This document shows, piece by piece, positions 9,448 through 18,979 of a DNA stretch of 64,000 nt. Origin of the DNA: Polaromonas sp. (GTDB lineage Bacteria; Pseudomonadota; Gammaproteobacteria; Burkholderiales; Burkholderiaceae_C); the NCBI RefSeq assembly GCF_029945685.1, contig NZ_JAQSDA010000003.1, forward strand, positions 186,001 through 250,000, in the 5' to 3' direction. The position numbers and the translations under genes were made by a program. Each line of letters starts with the position of its first letter. Positions within the stretch are counted from its first letter, which is position 1. A model generated the notes under the pieces. That model made no database searches. It was not told the origin of the DNA and saw only the letters and a list, made by a program, of their open reading frames with translations.

Positions 9448-10896
9448 ATGACAGTTCTTTCAGTAAGGCCGGTTGTACTCTGTGGTGGTTCGGGTACTCG
9501 TCTTTGGCCTTTATCGCGCGCAGGCTTTCCCAAACAGTTCCTGGTCCTCTCGGGGACTCACAGCCTGTTTCAGCAGGCACTTTTGCGTATCAACGAACTG
9601 GGTGCGGACGATATCCGCCTGGGGCAAGCGTTGGTTGTCACCAATGAGGAGCACCGATTTCTGGCGCTGGATCAATTGCGCGACATTGAGCAAAATGACG
9701 CCACCTTGTTGCTTGAGCCAGCGGGAAGAAATACTGCCCCCGCGTTAGCGCTAGCCGCCTTAGAGGCTTCTCAAAATGGACACGATCCCATTTTGGTGGT
9801 GAGCCCGGCCGATCAAGCCGTCACTGACATGGTTGCCTTTACGACTGCATTGCAGCAGGGCATCCGTGCCGCTGCCGATGGCGCTATGGTCGTGCTTGGC
9901 GTTACACCGGATGCACCCGAAACCGGGTACGGCTATATCCAGCATGAAGAAGTGGCAAGCACTCAGGGTGGATATCGGGTGGCCAAATTTGTGGAAAAGC
10001 CAGATATCGAAACTGCCATCAGCTATCTGGCGAGTGGCAATTTCTTCTGGAACAGTGGCATGTTTGTGCTGAGAGCGAGTGTCTGGCTCAAGGCGCTGAC
10101 GCATTTCCGGCCAGATATTGCCGAGTCAACCCAGATGGCGTGGTCAGGCAGAACGATAGACTCGCCTTTTATTCGCCCGGACAAATCCCTTTTCACGGCA
10201 GTTCCCGGTGATTCAATCGACTACGCGGTGATGGAGAAATGCCCTGGCTCGGCCTTTCCGGTGCACATGGTTCCGCTCAATGCCGGCTGGAGCGATCTGG
10301 GGGCCTGGAATGCCGTTTGGCAAGTCGGTCCCCAGGATGCACATGGCAATGTAACGCAAGGGGATACGCTGCTGGTAGATACCAGCAACACGCTTGTCCA
10401 TGCCAGCAACCGGCTGGTGAGCGCAGTCGGTGTCAGCGACCTCGTCATTATCGAAACTGCCGACGCTGTGCTGGTGGCAGATCGCAAACAGAGCCAGGAT
10501 GTCAAGAAAATTGTGGGACTGCTGGATGCGCAAAAACGTGCTGAACTTGGCCTGCATCGAAAGGTTCACCGCCCTTGGGGTTGGTATGACAGCATCGACG
10601 AAGCCCAGCGCTTTAAAGTCAAACGCATCATGGTCAAGCCGGGTGCAAGTCTGAGCTTGCAAAAACACCACCATCGGGCTGAGCACTGGATTGTGGTCAA
10701 GGGAACTGCAGAGGTGACCTGCGGCAACAAGGTCGTTCTCCTCACGGAGAACCAGTCGACCTATATCCCCCTCGGTGAGATTCACAGGTTGGTCAACCCC
10801 GGGAGTATCCCTTTGGAAATAATCGAAGTTCAGTCCGGCAGTTATTTGGGTGAGGATGATATTTTGCGGTTTGAAGATACTTACGGACGAAACTAA
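9448..10896 (+). CDS. manC: Mannose-1-phosphate guanylyltransferase / mannose-6-phosphate isomerase
   Basis: A 482-residue bifunctional enzyme. The N-terminal nucleotidyltransferase domain has VVLCGGSGTRLWPLSR and the FVEKP segment and makes GDP-mannose from GTP and mannose-1-phosphate. The C-terminal cupin domain (type II phosphomannose isomerase) has the RPWGWYD signature near residue 375 and the metal-site segment LQKHHHRAEHW. The start at 9448 gives the normal family length of about 480; the ORF-track start adds 50 low-complexity residues. It feeds the adjacent gmd and probably the second gmd-like gene. A separate phosphomannomutase gene is not in the window. Confidence 0.94.
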   Translation: MTVLSVRPVVLCGGSGTRLWPLSRAGFPKQFLVLSGTHSLFQQALLRINELGADDIRLGQALVVTNEEHRFLALDQLRDIEQNDATLLLEPAGRNTAPALALAALEASQNGHDPILVVSPADQAVTDMVAFTTALQQGIRAAADGAMVVLGVTPDAPETGYGYIQHEEVASTQGGYRVAKFVEKPDIETAISYLASGNFFWNSGMFVLRASVWLKALTHFRPDIAESTQMAWSGRTIDSPFIRPDKSLFTAVPGDSIDYAVMEKCPGSAFPVHMVPLNAGWSDLGAWNAVWQVGPQDAHGNVTQGDTLLVDTSNTLVHASNRLVSAVGVSDLVIIETADAVLVADRKQSQDVKKIVGLLDAQKRAELGLHRKVHRPWGWYDSIDEAQRFKVKRIMVKPGASLSLQKHHHRAEHWIVVKGTAEVTCGNKVVLLTENQSTYIPLGEIHRLVNPGSIPLEIIEVQSGSYLGEDDILRFEDTYGRN

Positions 10897-10908
10897 AAGG
10901 TGAATGAT

Positions 10909-11997
10909 ATGAAACCAAAGATCGCGCTGATCACGGGCATCACCGGGCAGGACGGATCGTATCTGACGGAATTTCTTCTGGAGAAGGGCTATATCGTGCA
11001 CGGCATCAAGCGCCGGGCCTCGTCCTTCAATACAGCGCGTATAGATCATCTATATCGGGATCCTCACACGCAAGGGGTGCGCCTGTTTCTGCATCATGGT
11101 GATCTGACTGACTCGTCCAACTTGATCCGGATTATTCAGCAGACTCAGCCCGATGAAATCTACAACCTCGCCGCGCAAAGTCATGTGGCCGTGAGCTTTG
11201 AAAGTCCTGAATACACGGCAGATGTCGACGGAATTGGCACGCTTCGCATTCTTGAGGCGATTCGCATTCTGGGCCTGGAGCGTAAAACGCGTTTTTACCA
11301 AGCTTCCACTTCAGAACTGTACGGCTTGGTTCAGGAGATTCCGCAGCGTGAGACGACGCCGTTTTATCCGCGCAGCCCCTATGCGGTTGCCAAACTCTAT
11401 GCCTACTGGATTACCGTCAATTACCGCGAAGCTTATGGAATGTACGCGTGCAACGGAATCCTTTTCAACCATGAATCACCGGTACGTGGCGAAAATTTCG
11501 TTACCCGGAAAATCACGCGAGCCATGGCCCGCATCAAGCTGGGTTTGCAGGACCGGATATATCTGGGAAACCTCGATGCAAAGCGGGATTGGGGGCACGC
11601 AAAGGATTACATAGAAATGCAGTGGCTGATGTTGCAGCAGGATACGCCTGAGGACTTCGTCATAGCTACCGGCATGCAGTACAGCGTGCGGGATTTTGTG
11701 AATTTTGCAGCCGAGGAACTTGGTATCAATGTGCGTTGGGAGGGGGGGGGTGTGGAGGAAAAGGGCTACGACGCCACTGGAAAGTGCATCGTGGCGGTGG
11801 ACCCCCGTTACTTCCGGCCTACCGAGGTGGAAACTTTGCTTGGTGATGCCTCCAAAGCAAAAGAAAAGCTCGGCTGGACACCCAAAATCACATTCAAAGA
11901 ACTTGTAGCAGAGATGGTCAGGGAAGATCTCAAATCGGCAGAACGGGACGAACTGGTCAAGCGTCACGGCTATCAGTCGCTGGACTACCATGAATAA
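10909..11997 (+). CDS. gmd: GDP-mannose 4,6-dehydratase
   Basis: A 362-residue extended SDR converting GDP-D-mannose to GDP-4-keto-6-deoxy-D-mannose. Typical Gmd segments are [12 protein letters not shown], the [12 protein letters not shown] segment, [22 protein letters not shown] and the [10 protein letters not shown] Tyr/Lys pair. The ATG at 10909 was preferred to the GTG at 10900 because AAAAGGTG then sits at normal ribosome-binding distance. A run of nine G residues at 11742-11750 lies within the coding region. The next gene is a C-methyltransferase, suggesting that the 4-keto sugar is methylated. GDP-fucose or GDP-rhamnose synthase genes were not seen nearby. Confidence 0.94.
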   Translation: MKPKIALITGITGQDGSYLTEFLLEKGYIVHGIKRRASSFNTARIDHLYRDPHTQGVRLFLHHGDLTDSSNLIRIIQQTQPDEIYNLAAQSHVAVSFESPEYTADVDGIGTLRILEAIRILGLERKTRFYQASTSELYGLVQEIPQRETTPFYPRSPYAVAKLYAYWITVNYREAYGMYACNGILFNHESPVRGENFVTRKITRAMARIKLGLQDRIYLGNLDAKRDWGHAKDYIEMQWLMLQQDTPEDFVIATGMQYSVRDFVNFAAEELGINVRWEGGGVEEKGYDATGKCIVAVDPRYFRPTEVETLLGDASKAKEKLGWTPKITFKELVAEMVREDLKSAERDELVKRHGYQSLDYHE

Positions 11998-12034
11998 ATC
12001 ATCTTCTGCTGCCCTCAATTTTAGGAATTAAGCG

Positions 12035-13273
12035 ATGTTCAAAACCATTTCAAAATGCCGTATCTGTGGCGGCGCGCAATTAACGACAGTGATGGCTTTG
12101 GGGGAGCAAGCCTTGACTGGCGTGTTTCCCAATTCCCGCTCTGAGAAAGTTACATCTGGTCCGGTGGAACTGGTCAAGTGCTCCTCCGTGGATGGATGCG
12201 GCCTGGTGCAGCTCAAACAAAGCTACGATCTCAGCGAGATGTATGGCCTCAATTACGGCTATCGCTCGGGATTGAATGCAAGCATGGTTCGCCACCTGCA
12301 CTCAAAGGTTAAAAAAATTCTCGCCATGGGAGTCCTGGAACCCGGTGACATGGTCGTTGATATCGGCAGCAACGATGCCACAACCCTGCTCGCCTATCCG
12401 CAGGATCAATACCGTCTCATCGGAGTGGACCCGACGGGCATCAAGTTCGCTTCGTATTACCCCGCTGAAATAACACTCATCGCCGATTTCTTTTCCGCCA
12501 AGGCAATCGCTGCCAAACTGGCTGACAAAAAGGCCAAAGTCATTACTTCATTTTCCATGTTTTATGACCTGGAGGATCCCATTGCTTTTGCTCGTGAAAT
12601 TGAAGGGTCGCTTGCCGACGAGGGAGTCTGGATCTTCGAGCAAAGCTACCTGCCGGCGATGCTCCGAACCAACTCTTTCGACACCATTTGCCACGAACAC
12701 CTTGAGTTTTATGCTCTGAAGCAGATCAACTGGATAGCCGACAAAGCGGGTCTTAAGGTTCTGGATGTTGAGTTCAATGAGGTCAACGGCGGCAGCTTTT
12801 CCATCGTGGCAGCCAAGCGTGATTCCCAACGCCCGGTCAATGCTGAGTGGCTCAACAAGATTCTGGCGGATGAAGTGGCTCTGGGACTTGACAGCACCCA
12901 GGCGTTTGATGCGTTCAAGATTCGTGTGGAGGAGGCACGTGCTGCCCTGATGAGTTTCCTTGAGGAAGCTAAAAGAAGCGAAAAAACCGTGTGTGGATTG
13001 GGTGCGTCCACCAAAGGAAATGTCCTGCTGCAGTATTTTGGAATAGATGAAAACCTGGTCCGCGAAATTGGTGAAGTCAATGAGGACAAGTTCGGGTCTT
13101 TTACTCCCGGGACTCATATTCCGCTGGTGCCGGAGCAGCAGGTGCTGGCATCGAACCCTGATTACCTGCTGGTCCTGCCCTGGCATTTCAGAGCCTTTTT
13201 TGAATCTCTGCCATCGATGAAAGGCAGGAGTCTCGTTTTCCCATTGCCCAAGTTTGAGATTGTTAAAATCTGA
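12035..13273 (+). CDS. Sugar C-methyltransferase (SAM-dependent, TylC3/NovU-like)
   Basis: A 412-residue protein with three parts. An N-terminal zinc-binding region has CRICGG and a second cluster around VKCSSVDGCGLVQL; a central Rossmann methyltransferase domain has VVDIGSNDATTL; a C-terminal domain has the GLGASTKGNVLLQY segment. This matches the three-domain C-methyltransferases acting at C-3 of nucleotide-linked 4-keto-6-deoxy sugars. Its position directly after gmd suggests GDP-4-keto-6-deoxymannose as acceptor, giving a branched sugar. A related gmd plus C-methyltransferase pair has been linked to virenose in Coxiella LPS; that parallel is inference. AGGAATTAAGCG precedes the ATG. Confidence 0.82.
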   Translation: MFKTISKCRICGGAQLTTVMALGEQALTGVFPNSRSEKVTSGPVELVKCSSVDGCGLVQLKQSYDLSEMYGLNYGYRSGLNASMVRHLHSKVKKILAMGVLEPGDMVVDIGSNDATTLLAYPQDQYRLIGVDPTGIKFASYYPAEITLIADFFSAKAIAAKLADKKAKVITSFSMFYDLEDPIAFAREIEGSLADEGVWIFEQSYLPAMLRTNSFDTICHEHLEFYALKQINWIADKAGLKVLDVEFNEVNGGSFSIVAAKRDSQRPVNAEWLNKILADEVALGLDSTQAFDAFKIRVEEARAALMSFLEEAKRSEKTVCGLGASTKGNVLLQYFGIDENLVREIGEVNEDKFGSFTPGTHIPLVPEQQVLASNPDYLLVLPWHFRAFFESLPSMKGRSLVFPLPKFEIVKI

Positions 13274-13318
13274 TGGCGGCACAGGCTTGCTTCGTATGGG
13301 TCTTGGCGCGTCAGAGCA

Positions 13319-15166
13319 GTGCGTCCTGACGGAGTCAGACTAATCTACATCTCCTTCCTAATTAACTTGCAGCACTTTCACCCCATTCCCGCGTTGCTCC
13401 GTCGCCTTTGGCATCACATCGATCCGCGGCGTCGGGTGCAATTCGGCTTATTGTTTTTGCTCATGATCCTGGCGTCCTTTGCCGAGGCCGTGAGCATCGG
13501 TGCTGTGCTGCCCTTTTTGGGGGTGCTCACAGCACCGGAGAGGGTGTTCGCTCACCCGCTTACCCAACCGTTTATCCAGGCCCTGGGCCTTACCGAGCCA
13601 AAACAACTGCTGCTGCCCCTGACCATCGCTTTTGCCATGGGAGCACTTTTTTCAGGTGTCATACGACTGGTTTTGTTGTGGGCTCAAATCCGGCTGGGTC
13701 ATGCCGTCGGGGCAGACTTCAGTATCAGCATTTACCGAAGAACCTTGTATCAACCCTATGCGGTGCACGTCGCACGCAATAGCAGTGAGGTCATCGCAGG
13801 GATTACCAACAAGGCAAACATCGTCGTGCATCAGATGGTGCTTCCCGCACTCACCATCCTCAGCTCCAGTTTGATGCTCTTCACCATTTTGGTTGCCTTG
13901 CTTGCAATTGAACCGCTGATTGCTTTTGCCGCCTTTGTGGGTTTTGGCGCCATTTATGCCTTGGTGATTCTTGTCACCAAGAAACGCCTCATGCGAGATG
14001 GACAACGCATCAGCCGTGAGCAGAATCAGGTTGTCAAGGCTTTGCAGGAAGGCTTGGGTGGAATTCGTGACGTTCTTATCGACGGCACGCAAGCTGCATA
14101 TTGCAGTATTTACCGTAGCGCGGACTTGCCGCTACGCCGCGCCACTGCAAACGTGCAAATCATAAGCAGCAGTCCTCGCTTCGCCATCGAAGCGTTGGGG
14201 ATGGTTCTCATTTCTGCACTTGCCTTGTCGATGGTTGGCCGGCCGGGCGGTATTGCCAATGCCATCCCTGTTCTTGGCGCACTCGCGCTTGGCGCGCAGC
14301 GCCTGTTGCCTGTATTGCAACAAGCCTATTCCAGTTGGACTTCCATGCTTGGTGCCCAGGCTTCGCTGAGTGATGCGCTGGACTTGCTTGATCAACCGCT
14401 TCCCGAGCATGCCGACGCACCGCCAGTTGCGCCCCTTGCATTCAAGGACAGAATTACGCTGAACCAGCTGGCCTTTCGTTATACGCCGGGGACGCCGTGG
14501 GTATTGCAGGGCGTTGATCTCGATATCCCGAAAGGAAGTCGCATTGGATTCATGGGGACTACGGGAAGTGGGAAAAGCACCTTGCTGGATCTCATCATGG
14601 GTTTGCTCCATCCTGTCGCGGGCAGCCTGGCCGTCGACGGTGTGAATATAACCCCTCAAAATCACCGCGCCTGGCAGTCGCATATTGCGCATGTGCCTCA
14701 GGCCATCTTTCTGGCTGACGCCACTATTGCGGAGAATATTGCCTTTGGGATGCCGCTGGATCAAATTGATCACGCCCGAGTTAGGCAAGCAGCGCAGAAA
14801 GCCCAGATTGCCCAGGACATCGATTCCTGGAGCCAGCAATACAACACGGTCGTCGGTGAGCGCGGCGTGCGTCTGTCAGGAGGGCAGCGGCAGCGCATAG
14901 GCATTGCCCGTGCACTCTACAAGAAGGCTGACGTTATAGTGTTTGACGAGGCTACGAGTGCGCTTGACAACGAGACCGAATTGGCGGTTATGGAAGCAAT
15001 CGAGAATCTGGGTGAAGAAATCACGGTGCTCATCGTTGCCCATCGCCTTACAACTCTCCAGAACTGCACCCATGTCGTCGACTTGAGCGACGGCCAAATC
15101 AAGCGCAGTGGCAGTTATCAGGATATTGTCGAGCAGACAGTAAGTACAAATGAACATCCAGTCTAA
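13319..15166 (+). CDS. ABC transporter, PglK-like lipid-linked oligosaccharide flippase (fused TMD-NBD)
   Basis: A 615-residue fused ABC exporter half. About six transmembrane helices occupy the first 330 residues, beginning with GLLFLLMILASFAEAVSIG, which resembles the PglK/lipid-linked-oligosaccharide flippase N-terminus. The ATPase domain has Walker A GTTGSGKST, signature LSGGQRQRIGIARALY, Walker B VIVFDEATSALD and an H-loop VAHRLTT. No Wzx-like flippase was recognised in the window, so this protein probably moves undecaprenyl-linked units to the periplasm using ATP. The GTG start has no strong ribosome binding site and the true start may be up to 27 codons later. The end overlaps legB by 17 bases. 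Confidence 0.82.
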   Translation: MRPDGVRLIYISFLINLQHFHPIPALLRRLWHHIDPRRRVQFGLLFLLMILASFAEAVSIGAVLPFLGVLTAPERVFAHPLTQPFIQALGLTEPKQLLLPLTIAFAMGALFSGVIRLVLLWAQIRLGHAVGADFSISIYRRTLYQPYAVHVARNSSEVIAGITNKANIVVHQMVLPALTILSSSLMLFTILVALLAIEPLIAFAAFVGFGAIYALVILVTKKRLMRDGQRISREQNQVVKALQEGLGGIRDVLIDGTQAAYCSIYRSADLPLRRATANVQIISSSPRFAIEALGMVLISALALSMVGRPGGIANAIPVLGALALGAQRLLPVLQQAYSSWTSMLGAQASLSDALDLLDQPLPEHADAPPVAPLAFKDRITLNQLAFRYTPGTPWVLQGVDLDIPKGSRIGFMGTTGSGKSTLLDLIMGLLHPVAGSLAVDGVNITPQNHRAWQSHIAHVPQAIFLADATIAENIAFGMPLDQIDHARVRQAAQKAQIAQDIDSWSQQYNTVVGERGVRLSGGQRQRIGIARALYKKADVIVFDEATSALDNETELAVMEAIENLGEEITVLIVAHRLTTLQNCTHVVDLSDGQIKRSGSYQDIVEQTVSTNEHPV

Positions 15167-16166
15167 AACATCAAGAATTCTCGTCACCGGCGCGGACGGT
15201 TTCATCGGATCCCACCTGACCGAGGAGCTGGTGCGGCAGGGACATACGGTGCGCGCTTTCGTTCTCTATAACTCCTTCAATTCCTGGGGCTGGCTTGATC
15301 AGTGCGCGCAGGATGTAAAAGACAAGATCGAAGTTTTTTCCGGTGATATTCGTGACCCGCACGGCGTCAAAATGGCAATGACGGATTGTGACGTGGTACT
15401 TCATCTGGCAGCCCTTATCGCGATCCCTTATTCCTATCACTCGCCTGACACCTATGTGGATACCAATATCAAGGGAACTCTGAACGTGCTGCAGGCGGCG
15501 CGCGAGCTTGGCGTCAAAAGAGTGGTCCATACATCAACCAGCGAAGTCTATGGCACGGCACGTTTTGTACCCATCACCGAGGAGCATCCACTGCAAGGTC
15601 AGTCGCCGTACTCTGCCACCAAGATAGCAGCAGATCAGCTGGCGTATTCGTTCTACGCATCCTTCGGGCTGCCCGTGGTTATTGCGCGGCCCTTCAACAC
15701 GTATGGACCGCGCCAGTCCGCGCGCGCCGTAATTCCGACAATCATTACTCAGATCGCCAAAGGGCAACGGCAGATCAAGCTGGGTGCGGTGTCTCCCACG
15801 CGCGATTTCAATTTCGTGCAGGACACGGTCGCGGGTTTTATCGCCATACTCAATTCAGATCAGGGCTTGGGCGAGGTTGTCAACCTCGGCAGTAATTTCG
15901 AAATCTCTATTGGTGAGACCGCCCGGCTAATCGCCGAAGTCATGAATGCGGAGATCGAGATTCTGACTGACGAAGCCCGCTTGCGCCCCGAAAACTCGGA
16001 AGTCGAGCGACTATGGGCCGGCAATGCCAAGGCAAAGGAACTCTTTGGCTGGCAACCTGAATACGGAGGGCGTGAGGGATTCAAGCGCGGTCTGGCTGAG
16101 ACTGCCGTCTGGTTCACAAAGCCAGACAATCTGCGTGCTTACAAGACGGACATTTACAACCTTTGA
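15150..16166 (+). CDS. legB: NAD-dependent 4,6-dehydratase LegB
   Basis: A 338-residue extended SDR with VTGADGFIGSHL, HLAALIAIPYSYHSP, STSEVYG and the YSATKIAADQLA Tyr/Lys pair. The unusual AIPYSY segment and the overall sequence match LegB, which removes water from GDP-GlcNAc to give the 4-keto-6-deoxy intermediate of legionaminic acid synthesis (established in Campylobacter jejuni). It starts inside the end of the flippase gene and is followed immediately by legC, legH, legI and legG, which supports the call more strongly than sequence alone. No ribosome binding site could be separated from the upstream coding sequence. Confidence 0.88.
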   Translation: MNIQSKTSRILVTGADGFIGSHLTEELVRQGHTVRAFVLYNSFNSWGWLDQCAQDVKDKIEVFSGDIRDPHGVKMAMTDCDVVLHLAALIAIPYSYHSPDTYVDTNIKGTLNVLQAARELGVKRVVHTSTSEVYGTARFVPITEEHPLQGQSPYSATKIAADQLAYSFYASFGLPVVIARPFNTYGPRQSARAVIPTIITQIAKGQRQIKLGAVSPTRDFNFVQDTVAGFIAILNSDQGLGEVVNLGSNFEISIGETARLIAEVMNAEIEILTDEARLRPENSEVERLWAGNAKAKELFGWQPEYGGREGFKRGLAETAVWFTKPDNLRAYKTDIYNL

Positions 16167-16171
16167 ATGAT

Positions 16172-17350
16172 ATGAGCACATCGCCGCTTCTTGCTGAGAA
16201 AATTGTTGCTGCCATTAGGAGCGTTGTCGGAACTCGGCCTGCGGTCCTGCACGAGCCCAGCTTTTCTGGAAACGAATGGCAATATCTCAAGGAGTGTCTC
16301 GATTCCACATTCGTTTCCTCGGTGGGAAAGTTTGTTGACCGATTTGAGGTTGAGCTGGCGGCGTTTACAGGCGCCAAGCACGCGGTCGCGGTTGTCAACG
16401 GGACCGCGGCTCTGCATATCGCCTTGAAGCTGGCGGGTGTCAAAGCCGACGATGAGGTCCTGATCCCGGCTCTTACCTTTGCAGCTACTGCCAACGCGGT
16501 GACCTATTGTGGGGCCACCCCCCATTTGATCGATAGCGATGTCCGAAACCTGGGCGTAGATGCCGCAAAACTCAGAGAGTACCTTCGCAATCGTACCGAT
16601 CAACGCCTCGGCCAATGCGTAAATCGTGCTACTGGTCGCATCATCAGGGCGTTGGTGCCAATGCACACTTTTGGTCATCCGGTTGACCTGGATGGCGTTC
16701 TTTCCGTTGCATCTGACTTCAATCTTGCACTGGTGGAAGATGCAGCCGAGTCGCTGGGAAGTTATTACCACGGAAAACATACCGGGACGTTTGGAAAATT
16801 GGGAACCTTGAGCTTTAACGGCAACAAGACGATCACTACCGGCGGAGGAGGCGCGATTCTGACCAACGACGCAGAACTCGCGGTTCGTGCCAAGCACCTG
16901 ACCACAACTGCCAAGGTGCCGCACGCGTGGGAGTATCGGCATGACGAGGTGGGGTACAACTACCGAATGCCCAACCTGAACGCGGCCCTGGGTTGTGCGC
17001 AGTTGGAAAAATTGCCCGACATGCTTTCTTCAAAGAGGGCATTGTTTGAAAGGTACCACGCCGCTTTTTCGCAGGTGCCCGGTGTCGAGCTGGTGAAGGA
17101 GCCTGAACAATGTCGTAGCAACTACTGGTTGCAGGCCTTGTTGCTGGACGTGGCGCAATCGGATCAACGCGATCTGATATTGAAGGCAACCAATGACGCG
17201 GGTCTCATGACGCGCCCGGTCTGGATTCTCATGCATGAGTTGACGCCGTTCAAGGATAGCCAGCGTATGGATCTGTCTGGTGCCCTTTCGCTGGCACAGC
17301 GCCTGATCAACATTCCGAGCAGCGCGGGTCTGGTGCCCGTCGGTCCATGA
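16172..17350 (+). CDS. legC: LegC-family PLP-dependent sugar aminotransferase
   Basis: A 392-residue DegT/DnrJ/EryC1 family aminotransferase. It adds an amino group at C-4 of the 4-keto product of LegB, using pyridoxal phosphate. The PLP lysine is in SFNGNKTITTGGGG, with NGTAALHIALKL and LVEDAAESLGSYY as further family segments. The ATG at 16172 was preferred to a TTG nine bases earlier. Its stop overlaps the legH start as ATGA, consistent with coupled translation of enzymes catalysing consecutive steps. Confidence 0.9.
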   Translation: MSTSPLLAEKIVAAIRSVVGTRPAVLHEPSFSGNEWQYLKECLDSTFVSSVGKFVDRFEVELAAFTGAKHAVAVVNGTAALHIALKLAGVKADDEVLIPALTFAATANAVTYCGATPHLIDSDVRNLGVDAAKLREYLRNRTDQRLGQCVNRATGRIIRALVPMHTFGHPVDLDGVLSVASDFNLALVEDAAESLGSYYHGKHTGTFGKLGTLSFNGNKTITTGGGGAILTNDAELAVRAKHLTTTAKVPHAWEYRHDEVGYNYRMPNLNAALGCAQLEKLPDMLSSKRALFERYHAAFSQVPGVELVKEPEQCRSNYWLQALLLDVAQSDQRDLILKATNDAGLMTRPVWILMHELTPFKDSQRMDLSGALSLAQRLINIPSSAGLVPVGP

Positions 17351-17964
17351 GCAAGCCCGGCCTCATCCTCGTTGGTGCGGGTGGGCACGCGCACGCGTGC
17401 ATTGACGTCATCGAGCAGCAGGGGCGTTACCAGATCGCGGGATTGGTCGGCATGCCCGACGAAGTGGATGCCTTGCATATTGGGTATTCTGTTATCGCAA
17501 CTGACGCCGATCTGCATGAACTGGCCGGGCAATATCGGCATGCCTTTATCAGCGTTGGCCAGATTCGGTCCCCCGATGTCCGAATCAGACTTTATTTCCG
17601 GCTCCTTGAATTGGGCTTTCAACTGCCGACCGTCATTTCGCCAGCGGCTTATGTCTCTCGTCATGCCACTATTGGCGTGGGCAGCATCGTTATGCACGGT
17701 GCAGTCGTCAATGCCGGCGCCGAGGTGGGGGACAACTGCATCATCAACTCCCGGGCGCTTGTTGAGCATGACGCGATAGTGGAGGCCAACTGCCATATCT
17801 CGACCGGTGCCATTCTTAATGGCAATACCCGCGTTGGCGCAGGGAGCTATGTTGGCAGTGGCAGCGTCATCAGGGAGGGCATTGCGCTGGGCGAGGGTTG
17901 CATGGTCGGCATGGGGCTGTCCGTGCGGCACAGTCAAGCAAGTGGAACCCGCTTCGTAGGATAG
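17347..17964 (+). CDS. legH: LegH/NeuD-family sugar O/N-acetyltransferase
   Basis: A 205-residue protein with an N-terminal Rossmann-like subdomain (LVGAGGHAHACIDVI) followed by a left-handed beta-helix of hexapeptide repeats, visible as regular I/V-G spacing from about residue 105 to 190 (ATIGVGSIV, AEVGDNCII, TRVGAGSYVG). This is the NeuD/PglD/LegH type. In this context it should transfer acetyl from acetyl-CoA to the 4-amino group made by LegC. The likely catalytic His lies in ALVEHDAIVE. It overlaps legC by four bases and ends 7 bases before legI. Confidence 0.88.
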   Translation: MSKPGLILVGAGGHAHACIDVIEQQGRYQIAGLVGMPDEVDALHIGYSVIATDADLHELAGQYRHAFISVGQIRSPDVRIRLYFRLLELGFQLPTVISPAAYVSRHATIGVGSIVMHGAVVNAGAEVGDNCIINSRALVEHDAIVEANCHISTGAILNGNTRVGAGSYVGSGSVIREGIALGEGCMVGMGLSVRHSQASGTRFVG

Positions 17965-17971
17965 ACAGATC

Positions 17972-18979
17972 ATGAAACAACGAACTCTCATCATTGCTGA
18001 AGCGGGCGTGAATCACAACGGCGACCTCGATCTGGCCAGGCAGCTGATTGAGGCTGCTGCGGCAGCCGGCGCCGACCTGGTGAAGTTCCAGACCTTCAAT
18101 GCAAACCGCTTGGTCACGCGTGGTGCGAAAAAAGCCGACTACCAGAACAAGACCACCGACAGTCAGGAGTCACAGCATGAAATGCTGCGCCGTTTGGAAC
18201 TCAGTCCTGAAATGCACCAGGAGCTCGTCGCACACTGTGCCAAGTCCCATATCGGTTTCTTTTCTACCGGATTCGACAATGAGAGCATCGACCTGCTTTT
18301 GAGTTTGGGGCAGGATCACTTCAAGATCCCCTCCGGGGAAATTACCAATTTGCCATATTTGCGCCACGTCGGCCGCCTTGGCAAGGCGGTTATTCTTTCG
18401 ACTGGCATGGCAACTTTGGGTGATATCGAGGCCGCTATCGCCGTGCTCGAACAGGCCGGAACGCCGCGTGCCAACATCACGGTGTTGCATTGCACCACGG
18501 AATACCCTACGCCCATGGCCGAAGTGAACCTGCGCGCCATGCAGAGTATTCAAGCTGCGTTTGGTGTGGCGGTCGGGTATTCAGACCATACGGCCGGCAT
18601 CGAGGTGGCTATTGCCGCGGTCGCCATGGGTGCGCTCGTCATCGAAAAGCACTTGACCCTGGACCATCATCTGCCAGGTCCTGATCACAAGGCCAGCCTG
18701 GAGCCCGGCGAATTCAAGGCGATGGTCACGGCGATTCGCAAGATCGAGGTGGCGTTGGGTGACGGGATAAAACGGCTGACTTCCAGCGAACTCAGAAACA
18801 AGCCCATCGCACGCAAATCGCTGGTGAGCAACCGGTCCATCAAGGCAGGTGAGTTGTTCAGCGCAGAAAATATCACTGCAAAGCGACCCGGTACCGGCAT
18901 ATCACCCATGCGCTGGGATGAGGTCATCGGGCGCCGCGCGGCGCGTGATTATTCCGCAGACGAATTGATCGAGTTATGA
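17972..18979 (+). CDS. legI: N,N'-diacetyllegionaminate synthase (NeuB family)
   Basis: A 335-residue nonulosonate synthase that condenses phosphoenolpyruvate with a 6-carbon diacetamido sugar. The NeuB barrel begins IIAEAGVNHNGDLDLA, with LVKFQTF, FKIPSGEITNLP, STGMATL and GYSDHTAGIEVA; the C-terminal 60 residues form the antifreeze-like SAF domain (KSLVSNRSIKAGE). It could belong to the sialate, legionaminate or pseudaminate branch, but legB, legC and legH upstream and an NeuC-type epimerase (not PseG) downstream point to legionaminate. The TGA overlaps the next ATG. Confidence 0.9.
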   Translation: MKQRTLIIAEAGVNHNGDLDLARQLIEAAAAAGADLVKFQTFNANRLVTRGAKKADYQNKTTDSQESQHEMLRRLELSPEMHQELVAHCAKSHIGFFSTGFDNESIDLLLSLGQDHFKIPSGEITNLPYLRHVGRLGKAVILSTGMATLGDIEAAIAVLEQAGTPRANITVLHCTTEYPTPMAEVNLRAMQSIQAAFGVAVGYSDHTAGIEVAIAAVAMGALVIEKHLTLDHHLPGPDHKASLEPGEFKAMVTAIRKIEVALGDGIKRLTSSELRNKPIARKSLVSNRSIKAGELFSAENITAKRPGTGISPMRWDEVIGRRAARDYSADELIEL

